NCBI GenBank assembly: GCA_019420045.1
Contig: JAHZHY010000304.1
Location: 1-6,617 of the forward strand
DNA length: 6,617 bases
From: Clostridiales bacterium
GTDB lineage: Bacteria > Bacillota > Clostridia > Oscillospirales > Butyricicoccaceae
Direction of reading: 5' to 3'
A program made the position numbers and the translations under genes. The stretch's first letter is position 1; every line of letters starts with the position of its first letter. This document shows, in pieces, positions 1-6,617 of the stretch. Below the pieces are notes generated by a model. The model was not told where the DNA came from, did no database searches, and was given only the letters and a program-made list of their open reading frames with translations.

Positions 1-1714
<1,714 letters not shown>

Positions 1715-1755
1715 GCTGTTCCACCTATCTGCCCTGGGGGCTCGTTGTTTGCTGT

Positions 1756-2817
1756 TTATTGGTCTTCTTTATTCTGCCCATTTGGTTCCTGTGGGAAACG
1801 GATGGGCATCAGTCCTCCCAGCGTCCGGCTGAGAAGCAGCAGCCGGGAGGCGATTTTGCTGTAGTCCATACGGGTGGGGCCGATGACCCCGATGATGCCG
1901 CTCACATCCTCCCCCAGATCGTAGGAGGTAAAGACGAAGCTGGCGTCTTCCATGGGACCCTGGCCGTTTTCCGGCCCGATGCGGATGTTGAGCATCTGGG
2001 GCTTGTAATCCCGGGCCAGGCCGAATACCTTTTCCTTGTCGCCCAAAAGCTCCAGCAAAGGCTGGGCCTTCTGGGCATCGTAATATTCCGGATTGCCCAG
2101 CAGCCGGGAGACTCCCTTGACCACCATGTCATAGGAATCGGAAGGCTGCTCGATCTGCCACACGAATTCCGCGGCCTGGGTGATGAGCTGGTGAAGCGGC
2201 GATGCAGGAGGCACCGACTGCCCCAGTTCATCCAGCCGCAAGGAGCCGCCCTCTTTTGCCAGAACCAGGTTTGCGGCCCGGCAGAAGGCATCGATCTCCT
2301 CCGGCTCCAACGCCTGGGAAAGATGCACCACTTTGTTGTTCACCGCCGGGGGCACTGTCACCGCCACCAAAGCGTAGTCGCTTTCGGCGATAGGGATGAG
2401 TTCCAGGCGCTTGACCTGGCGGCGATTGTGGCGGGAAGAAAGGGAAACGGTGGGCTGGCCGGTGAGTTCGGAAAGGATGGCCGAAGCCTCTTCCATGGTG
2501 TCGTCCAGCTCCTGGATCTTGCTTTCCAGCGCCCTTCGCATTTGCTCGATTTCCCGGGCTGTGGTGCGGCAGCGGTTCATCAGCTCATCCACATACAGCC
2601 GGTAGCCCAGAGGAGAGGGCACCCGCCCGGCGGAGGTGTGAGGCTTTTCGATGTAGCCCATTTCCTCCAGCTCGCTCATCTCATTGCGGATGGTGGCCGA
2701 TGAAACCGAGCCCTTGGCCTCGGCGGCCAGCAGCTTGCTGCCCACGGGCTCTGCGGTTTCGATATAATTTTCAATGATCGCTTTGAGGATCTTCCTCTTG
2801 CGCTCCGACAGGTCCAT
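1756..2817 (-). CDS. hrcA: Heat-inducible transcription repressor HrcA
   Basis: HrcA represses class I heat-shock operons by binding CIRCE. In the known model its activity depends on the GroE chaperonin, so stress titrates GroE away and frees the operon. The 353-residue product starts MDLSERKRKIL. A winged helix-turn-helix region follows, with SSATIRNEMSELEEMGYI at about 39-56 and the family motif HTSAGRVPS at 60-68. A GAF-like and dimerisation region fills the middle. The C-terminal motif GVIGPTRMDYSKI (about 310-322) is characteristic. I chose the ATG at 2817 because AAGGCGG (2826-2832) lies 8 bases upstream. The GTG at 2826 (adding MFW) would touch the ribosome binding site and is unlikely. 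It is the first gene of the operon and sits directly behind a perfect CIRCE, so it represses its own synthesis. Confidence 0.97.
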   Translation of the reverse strand: MDLSERKRKILKAIIENYIETAEPVGSKLLAAEAKGSVSSATIRNEMSELEEMGYIEKPHTSAGRVPSPLGYRLYVDELMNRCRTTAREIEQMRRALESKIQELDDTMEEASAILSELTGQPTVSLSSRHNRRQVKRLELIPIAESDYALVAVTVPPAVNNKVVHLSQALEPEEIDAFCRAANLVLAKEGGSLRLDELGQSVPPASPLHQLITQAAEFVWQIEQPSDSYDMVVKGVSRLLGNPEYYDAQKAQPLLELLGDKEKVFGLARDYKPQMLNIRIGPENGQGPMEDASFVFTSYDLGEDVSGIIGVIGPTRMDYSKIASRLLLLSRTLGGLMPIRFPQEPNGQNKEDQ

Positions 2818-2825
2818 CCAAAACA

Positions 2826-2832
2826 CCGCCTT
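2826..2832 (-). promoter_or_regulatory. Ribosome binding site of hrcA
   Basis: Minus-strand AAGGCGG, one mismatch from AAGGAGG, ends 8 bases before the ATG at 2817. It abuts the alternative GTG at 2826, and this spacing decides the start in favour of the ATG. Its last bases can pair with an upstream leader segment (2847-2851). Confidence 0.75.
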
Positions 2833-2853
2833 TTCTCGTTGCCTTACGGTGCG

Positions 2854-2880
2854 TTAGCACTCTTCATCCTCGAGTGCTAA
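2854..2880 (-). promoter_or_regulatory. CIRCE operator (HrcA binding site)
   Basis: TTAGCACTC (2854-2862), a 9-base spacer and GAGTGCTAA (2872-2880) form a perfect inverted repeat identical to the CIRCE consensus. It overlaps the predicted transcription start (about 2878) of the hrcA-grpE-dnaK operon, so bound HrcA should block initiation. In the transcript it would lie at the extreme 5' end and could also form a hairpin. Its distance from the degV promoter (2991-3019) suggests it controls only the minus-strand operon. Confidence 0.98.
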
Positions 2881-2884
2881 GTCA

Positions 2885-2912
2885 ATCCTATCACAAACTT
2901 TCAAAATGTCAA
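2885..2912 (-). promoter_or_regulatory. Sigma-A type promoter of the hrcA-grpE-dnaK operon
   Basis: On the minus strand TTGACA (2907-2912) is a perfect -35 box, followed by a 16-base spacer and TAGGAT (2885-2890) as -10 box. The bases TGA just before the -10 box give an extended -10 motif. Transcription would start near 2878, inside CIRCE, leaving a leader of about 60 bases before hrcA. A vegetative promoter repressed through CIRCE is the usual arrangement for class I heat-shock operons. Confidence 0.85.
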
Positions 2913-2990
2913 GGACTGAAAATCAAGTTCACAAATTCGTTTCAAATGGGGGAAGGATTTTAAAATTTTTCACAGAGCATCCGGGACATC

Positions 2991-3019
2991 TTGTATTTAT
3001 AACTAGATTCGTGTATACT
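2991..3019 (+). promoter_or_regulatory. Promoter of degV
   Basis: TTGTAT (2991-2996) and TATACT (3014-3019) are separated by exactly 17 bases and fit a housekeeping sigma-A promoter. The start would be near 3026, with a leader of about 46 bases. An A/T tract with the palindrome ATTTTAAAAT (2957-2966) lies upstream and could act as a distal UP-like or curved element, which is inference. The promoter is divergent from that of hrcA, with about 80 bases between the two -35 boxes. Confidence 0.75.
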
Positions 3020-3071
3020 CATAACAAACAAGCGGAATTTTATCAATCCTTTTATACAGGAGGCGTTTCCC

Positions 3072-3917
3072 ATGAAATACAAAATCCTCTCCGACAGTTC
3101 TTCCGATGTGACCCAGGCCTTTTTCGCCGGGGAGACCGCTTTTGAATATGGAGTGGTCCCTATGTCCATCAATGGCCCCGGCGGTCTGTCCTATCTGGAT
3201 CTGGAACCCACTCCGGCCCGGTATTTCGTGGAAAAACCCCGGGAGATCAAGGGTCAGTGGAGTTCTTCCTGTCCCTCTCCTGCCGCCTATCTCAAGGAGA
3301 TGCAGGGCGCCGAAGAGATCTTCGTGGTCACCATTTCCTCCCGGCTCAGCGCTTCCTATTCCACCGCCTGCATGGCAGCCGATATGGCAAGGGCGGAAAA
3401 TCCCGATGTGAAGATCCATGTGGTGGATTCCAAAAGCGCTTCCTCCGGCATGGCCCTGATGGTGTTCAAGCTGGCCGAACTGTGCCGGGAAGGCCTGCCT
3501 TTTGAAGAGATCGTGGAAAAAATCGAGGAATTCCGCAAGAGCCACACCCTCTATTTCCTCATCGGTTCGCTGGAAACGCTGGTCAGCGCCGGACGGATGA
3601 ACCGGGCGGTGGGGATGATGGCCACCATGCTCAACATCCATCCTCTCTGCGGCGAGGACGGAGACGGCAACATCAAGGTCTATCAGAAGGTGCGGGGCAT
3701 GACCCAGGCCCTCAACCGGCTGGTGGAGATGGTGGGCGAACGGGGCGAAATCCAGGGGCGGCATCTGGTGATCAGCCAGTGCAACAACCCGGAAGACGCC
3801 GAAATGCTGCGCAAAGCCTGCCAGCGCCGGTATCCCTTTGCCAAGATCAGCGTGCTGGAAATGCGGGGCCTGGCCTCCTTCTATGCAGGGGACCGGGGTC
3901 TGATCCTGGCCTATTGA
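3072..3917 (+). CDS. DegV family protein (fatty-acid-binding fold)
   Basis: DegV-family proteins are cytosolic two-domain proteins that hold a fatty acid in a deep pocket. The FakB subgroup presents fatty acids to the kinase FakA, but this gene's partner and exact role are not known. The 281-residue length is typical. The motifs appear in family order: SDSSSD at 7-12, SSCPSPAAYL at 65-74 (the SxPSP loop near the lipid head group), TISSRLSASYSTA at 87-99, VVDSKSASSG at 117-126 and SLETLVSAGRM at 166-176. The usual C-terminal HTGPG loop is not recognisable; the protein ends with GLASFYAGDRGLILAY. No signal peptide or membrane segment is visible. The ATG at 3072 has a perfect AGGAGG (3058-3063) 8 bases upstream. 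It is monocistronic, between its own promoter and a terminator, and divergent from hrcA. No fakA-like kinase lies in the window. Confidence 0.93.
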   Translation: MKYKILSDSSSDVTQAFFAGETAFEYGVVPMSINGPGGLSYLDLEPTPARYFVEKPREIKGQWSSSCPSPAAYLKEMQGAEEIFVVTISSRLSASYSTACMAADMARAENPDVKIHVVDSKSASSGMALMVFKLAELCREGLPFEEIVEKIEEFRKSHTLYFLIGSLETLVSAGRMNRAVGMMATMLNIHPLCGEDGDGNIKVYQKVRGMTQALNRLVEMVGERGEIQGRHLVISQCNNPEDAEMLRKACQRRYPFAKISVLEMRGLASFYAGDRGLILAY

Positions 3918-3940
3918 TTCACAAGAAAATAATTTTTCGG

Positions 3941-3968
3941 AGCCCGGCAAATTTTTGCCGGGCTTTCC
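3941..3968 (+). terminator. Intrinsic terminator after degV
   Basis: AGCCCGGCA (3941-3949) and TGCCGGGCT (3956-3964) form a perfect 9-base-pair GC-rich stem around an AATTTT loop, which can extend by A-T pairs. TTTCCTTTT follows on the plus strand. It begins 23 bases after the degV stop codon. The minus-strand side has a poorer U tract, so it mainly serves degV. Confidence 0.88.
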
Positions 3969-4046
3969 TTTTGCTCACTCATAAAAATTTTGTCCAAATA
4001 TTTCTGTGAACATTCTTTGAATTCCAGAAAATCCTTCTCATTCCTG

Positions 4047-4055
4047 TGCTATAAT
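4047..4055 (+). promoter_or_regulatory. Extended -10 promoter of the exonuclease-amidohydrolase unit
   Basis: TGCTATAAT carries a perfect -10 hexamer (TATAAT, 4050-4055) with the TGn extension one base upstream. No convincing -35 box lies 16-18 bases further upstream, which fits extended -10 promoters that depend little on it. The TTGAAT at 4017-4022 is too far away (27-base spacer). The predicted start is near 4062, giving a leader of about 42 bases. Confidence 0.75.
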
Positions 4056-4069
4056 AAGAAAACCGAGAG

Positions 4070-4084
4070 GGCGGCTTTGCCGCC
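4070..4084 (+). other. GC-rich hairpin in the leader of the exonuclease gene
   Basis: GGCGGC, a TTT loop and GCCGCC form a perfect 6-base-pair stem that begins only about 8 bases after the predicted transcription start and ends a few bases before the ribosome binding site. There is no U tract, so it is not a terminator. A 5' stabilising hairpin or an effect on ribosome access are both possible. The structure is seen; the role is inferred. Confidence 0.5.
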
Positions 4085-4087
4085 GGG

Positions 4088-4094
4088 AAAGGAG
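4088..4094 (+). promoter_or_regulatory. Ribosome binding site of the exonuclease gene
   Basis: AAAGGAG ends 9 bases before the ATG at 4104 and fixes that start. The reading frame is open upstream to an ATG at 3990, but that codon lies before the predicted promoter and has no comparable site. Confidence 0.85.
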
Positions 4095-4103
4095 AAAGAG
4101 CCT

Positions 4104-4856
4104 ATGCGCCTGATCTCATGGAATGTCAACGGCCTGCGGGCCTGTTTGGGAAAAGGATTTTTAGATTATTTCAAGGAAAGTGAGGCCGATATCTTCTGCA
4201 TCCAGGAGACCAAGATGCAGAAAGAACAGGCGGAGGTGGACACCCCCGGTTATTTCCAGTATTGGAACAGCGCCGAAAAGAAGGGCTATTCCGGCACGGC
4301 GGTCTTTACCAAGGAAGAACCCCTGGATGTGACCTATGGACTGGGGCTGCCGGAGCATGACACCGAAGGCCGGGTCATCACCTGCCGGTTCCCGGAATTT
4401 TTCCTGGTGAATGTGTATACCCCCAATTCCCAGCGGGGGCTGACGCGCCTTCCCTACCGGATGGAATGGGAAGATGCCTTCCGGGACTATCTGCTCCGTC
4501 TCAAGGAGCGGCAGCCGGTGGTGGTGTGCGGCGATATGAATGTGGCCCACAAGGAGATCGATTTGAAAAATCCCCGCACCAATGTGAAAAACGCCGGTTT
4601 CACCCCGGAGGAGCGGCAGAAGATGACAGAGCTTCTGGAAAGCGGTTTTGTGGACTCCTTCCGGCTTCTCCATCCCGATGCCGTGGGCGCCTATTCCTGG
4701 TGGAGCTATATGTTCAACGCCCGGCAGAACAACGCCGGATGGCGTATCGACTATTTTCTCACATCGGAAGAGCTGAAAGACCGGATCGAAAAGGCGGAGA
4801 TCCATTCCCAGGTGCTGGGCAGCGATCATTGCCCGGTGCTTCTGGAACTGGCCTAG
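4104..4856 (+). CDS. exoA: Exonuclease III / AP endonuclease (ExoA/XthA family)
   Basis: A Mg-dependent DNA repair enzyme that cleaves 5' to abasic sites in base excision repair and, in this family, also acts as a 3'-5' exonuclease and 3' phosphatase. The 250-residue product spans the whole endonuclease/exonuclease/phosphatase fold, close to the usual 250-270 residues. Visible active-site residues are Asn7 (ISWNVNG), Glu35 (IQETK, metal ligand), Tyr105 (NVYTPN), Asp144 and Asn146 (CGDMNVAH), Asp216 (WRIDYFL), and Asp241 with His242 (GSDHCPV). The ATG at 4104 is chosen because MRLISWN is the normal family N-terminus, AGGAG lies 9 bases upstream and the promoter ends at 4055. The upstream in-frame extension of 38 codons is not family sequence. 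It is the first gene of a likely two-gene unit with the amidohydrolase 29 bases downstream. The name xth or exoA follows the closest family; which sub-name fits cannot be settled here. Confidence 0.96.
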   Translation: MRLISWNVNGLRACLGKGFLDYFKESEADIFCIQETKMQKEQAEVDTPGYFQYWNSAEKKGYSGTAVFTKEEPLDVTYGLGLPEHDTEGRVITCRFPEFFLVNVYTPNSQRGLTRLPYRMEWEDAFRDYLLRLKERQPVVVCGDMNVAHKEIDLKNPRTNVKNAGFTPEERQKMTELLESGFVDSFRLLHPDAVGAYSWWSYMFNARQNNAGWRIDYFLTSEELKDRIEKAEIHSQVLGSDHCPVLLELA

Positions 4857-4869
4857 GGCTTTTCCCAGC

Positions 4870-4876
4870 AAAGGAG
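4870..4876 (+). promoter_or_regulatory. Ribosome binding site deciding the TTG start of the amidohydrolase
   Basis: AAAGGAG ends 9 bases before the TTG at 4886. The first in-frame ATG (codon 14, at 4925) has no such site and would remove part of the first beta strands. The site therefore supports TTG as the start. Confidence 0.8.
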
Positions 4877-4885
4877 TGAACAAAA

Positions 4886-6478
4886 TTGAAGGATATTCTT
4901 TATTATGGCGGCCCTATCCTCACCATGGCCGAGCCTCTTTATGCCGAAGCCCTTCTGGTGCGCCGCAGCAAGATCGTGTTCTGCGGAGACCTCAAAACGG
5001 CGGAGAGCATGGCCGAAGAGGGAGTAGAACGGGTAGACCTCAAAGGGCGGACGCTGATGCCGGCTTTTATCGATGCTCATAGCCACCTGTCCCATGTGGC
5101 CGATGCCATGAATTATGCCAATCTTTCCGGCTGCCAGAGTGTGGAAGAGATTGGAGGGCGGCTGCGCCAGTGGGCGGAGGAAAACAATCTGGAAGCGGGA
5201 AAATGGATCATCGGCTCGGGCTATGATCACAATGATCTGCCCGGCGGCTGCCATCCCACCGCAAAACAGCTGGATGCCCTGGTGGGGGATCACCCGGTGC
5301 TCATCACCCATTCTTCGGGGCATATGGGGGTGGCCAACACCTTAGGACTGCGGGAGCTGTCCATCAGCTGCAATGCCTCCGATCCGCCGGGAGGGCGCAT
5401 TGGCCGGGACGATGAGGGCAACCTCACCGGCTATCTGGAGGAAAACGCCCTGATCCAGCGCACCCGCCAGATTCCCAAGCCTACCCAACAGCGGCGGCTG
5501 GACAACCTGAAAAAGGCCCAGCAGGTCTATCTCCGCAACGGCATCACCACCTGCCAGGATGGCAAGGTGAACCAGGCTGATTTTGAGTTTTTGGCCAATG
5601 CCGCCAAAAGCGGCCTGCTGGAAATGGATGTAGTGGCCTATGCGGATCTGAAGAACAATGAGGAGCTGCTGGACCAATACACCCAGTACCGTACTTATCA
5701 GCGGAATCTGCGGCTGGGCGGTTATAAAATCTTTCTGGATGGATCGCCACAGGGCCGCACCGCCTGGATGACGAAGCCTTATCTGGGGGGCAAGGAGGGC
5801 TATAAGGGCTATTCCATCTATACCGATCAAGCGGTGGAGGAATTCTGTGCCACAGCCCTTCGCCGGGGTGTACAGCTTCTGGCCCACTGCAACGGCGACG
5901 CTGCATCCCAGCAGTTTATCGACGCCTATGAAAAAGCCCTGGGCACCTGCCGGCAGAAGGAGTCCATCCGTCCGGTGATGGTTCATGCCCAGACCGTCCG
6001 GCCCGATCAGTTGGAGCGGATGGCCGCTTTGCAGATGATCGCTTCCTTCTTTGTGGCACATACCTATTATTGGGGCGATGTGCACCGGAAGAATTTCGGG
6101 GATGAACGGGCTATGAAAATCAGCCCCACTCACACCGCATTGGAAAAGGGTGTGCTCTTCACCTTCCATCAGGATGCCCCGGTGGTGCCCCCTGATATGT
6201 GGCACACCGTGTGGTGCGCCGTGTGCCGTCAGAGCAAGGGCGGCGTCATTATGGGCGAAGGCGAACGCATCCCGGTGCTGGAAGCTCTGAAGGCCGTGAC
6301 CATCAACGGGGCCTATCAGTATTTTGAAGAAAAGACCAAAGGTTCTCTGGAAGAGGGCAAATGGGCCGATCTGATGATCGTGGACAAAGACCCGCTGAAA
6401 GTGGACCCCATGGAGCTGAAAGACATCAAGGTGCTTTCCACCATCAAAGAGGGTTTCACCCTCTGGCAGGCCGAATGA
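4886..6478 (+). CDS. YtcJ-type metal-dependent amidohydrolase
   Basis: A probable cytosolic hydrolase of the amidohydrolase superfamily, YtcJ / amidohydrolase family 3 branch, which also contains N-substituted formamide deformylase (NfdA) and AepA-like proteins. These are metal-dependent TIM-barrel enzymes that hydrolyse amide-type bonds; the substrate here cannot be told. The 530 residues match the family length. The beta-sandwich is built from the N-terminal strands (about 1-58) and the C-terminus, where GSLEEGKWADLMIVDKDP (487-504) is typical. Putative metal ligands are His65 and His67 in FIDAHSHL, His334 in LLAHCNGD, His367 in VMVHAQT and Asp430 in FHQDAPV. Lys281 in KIFLDGS is another conserved active-site position. 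No signal peptide is seen. Translation should start at TTG 4886, and the gene ends with tandem in-frame stops (TGA TAA). It follows the exonuclease gene by 29 bases, so co-transcription is likely, though no functional link is evident. Confidence 0.93.
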   Translation: MKDILYYGGPILTMAEPLYAEALLVRRSKIVFCGDLKTAESMAEEGVERVDLKGRTLMPAFIDAHSHLSHVADAMNYANLSGCQSVEEIGGRLRQWAEENNLEAGKWIIGSGYDHNDLPGGCHPTAKQLDALVGDHPVLITHSSGHMGVANTLGLRELSISCNASDPPGGRIGRDDEGNLTGYLEENALIQRTRQIPKPTQQRRLDNLKKAQQVYLRNGITTCQDGKVNQADFEFLANAAKSGLLEMDVVAYADLKNNEELLDQYTQYRTYQRNLRLGGYKIFLDGSPQGRTAWMTKPYLGGKEGYKGYSIYTDQAVEEFCATALRRGVQLLAHCNGDAASQQFIDAYEKALGTCRQKESIRPVMVHAQTVRPDQLERMAALQMIASFFVAHTYYWGDVHRKNFGDERAMKISPTHTALEKGVLFTFHQDAPVVPPDMWHTVWCAVCRQSKGGVIMGEGERIPVLEALKAVTINGAYQYFEEKTKGSLEEGKWADLMIVDKDPLKVDPMELKDIKVLSTIKEGFTLWQAE

Positions 6479-6487
6479 TAAAAATGC

Positions 6488-6507
6488 GCTCCGGCGAAAG
6501 CCGGGGC
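6488..6507 (+). other. GAAA-tetraloop hairpin just after the amidohydrolase stop
   Basis: GCTCCGGC, a GAAA loop and GCCGGGGC form an 8-base-pair stem with one G-U pair, capped by a stable GNRA tetraloop. It starts 9 bases after the TGA stop. No U run follows, so it is not a normal intrinsic terminator. It could protect the 3' end from exonucleases; that role is inferred. Confidence 0.5.
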
Positions 6508-6568
6508 ATCAAACAGTGGGAAAACCATATAGTAAAAGGGGATTTTTTGTTCCACCCTTAACCAATCT

Positions 6569-6601
6569 GCAAAAAGCCGCGACCTGTGCGTGGCTTTTTG
6601 C
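6569..6601 (+). terminator. Intrinsic terminator, probably bidirectional, ending the exonuclease-amidohydrolase unit
   Basis: GCAAAAAGCC (6569-6578) pairs fully with GGCTTTTTGC (6592-6601), and the stem extends inward by one G-U and two G-C pairs to a 7-base loop. One arm carries five A and the other five T, so transcription from either side would meet a GC stem followed by a U tract. It lies about 90 bases after the amidohydrolase stop. The bidirectional form hints at a convergent gene beyond the window edge, which cannot be verified here. Confidence 0.85.
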
Positions 6602-6617
6602 ACTTATCAAGGGGCAA

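Noticed and set aside
1731..1741. Small hairpin GCCC-TGG-GGGC between hrcA and grpE
   Set aside because: A stem of only four base pairs without a U tract is expected by chance in GC-rich sequence.
2906..3145. Small plus-strand open frame across the hrcA-degV gap (79 codons)
   Set aside because: It begins at the hrcA -35 region without a ribosome binding site, covers the degV promoter and overlaps the degV start in another frame.
3003..3950. Long minus-strand open frame opposite degV (315 codons)
   Set aside because: It is antisense to degV, runs through the degV promoter and terminator, and has low-complexity composition without domain motifs.
3990..4103. 38-codon N-terminal extension of the exonuclease
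   Set aside because: The frame is open, but this part covers the promoter and leader hairpin, is not family sequence, and the ATG at 4104 has the ribosome binding site and the normal family N-terminus.
5342..6205. Minus-strand open frame opposite the amidohydrolase (287 codons)
   Set aside because: It is fully inside the amidohydrolase gene, which shows all family motifs in the other strand; the composition is that of a shadow frame.
6604..6617. Possible end of a convergent gene (tandem TGA TAA on the minus strand just past the terminator)
   Set aside because: Only about two codons would be visible; the bidirectional terminator makes the idea reasonable, but it cannot be supported from 14 bases.

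Overview
The window looks like a chromosomal segment from a fairly GC-rich member of the Firmicutes (Bacillota), probably class Clostridia. This rests on the hrcA-grpE-dnaK order, a perfect CIRCE operator, a DnaK without the insertion seen in proteobacterial DnaK ATPase domains, strong AGGAGG-type ribosome binding sites and the presence of a DegV-family gene. Placement in the Oscillospiraceae/Ruminococcaceae is only a guess from GC-rich codon use. I see no mobile element, CRISPR array, tRNA or rRNA, and no sign of a transferred region.

Left half, minus strand: a heat-shock operon read from about 2900 down to 1. It runs from a sigma-A promoter, through a CIRCE operator over the predicted transcription start, to hrcA, grpE and dnaK. 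dnaK is cut by the window edge after 362 codons, and dnaJ would be expected beyond it but is not visible. HrcA is the repressor that binds CIRCE, so the operon is autoregulated. GrpE is the nucleotide exchange factor of DnaK. The grpE-dnaK gap holds two hairpins that can re-pair into one competing hairpin.

Right half, plus strand: degV (a fatty-acid-binding DegV-family protein) is divergent from hrcA, with its own -35/-10 promoter and an intrinsic terminator. Next comes a two-gene unit driven by an extended -10 promoter: an exonuclease III/AP endonuclease gene (xth/exoA type) followed 29 bases later by a large YtcJ-type amidohydrolase that starts at TTG. A long hairpin near the right edge, with A-rich and T-rich arms, should end this unit and could work in both directions.

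Overall this is mostly ordinary housekeeping sequence and I do not see a new multi-gene system. What deserves a second look is at RNA level: a possible helix over the hrcA ribosome binding site just after CIRCE, competing hairpins between grpE and dnaK, and a GC hairpin at the predicted 5' end of the exonuclease mRNA. At protein level, the DegV C-terminal loop is atypical and the amidohydrolase has no known substrate.
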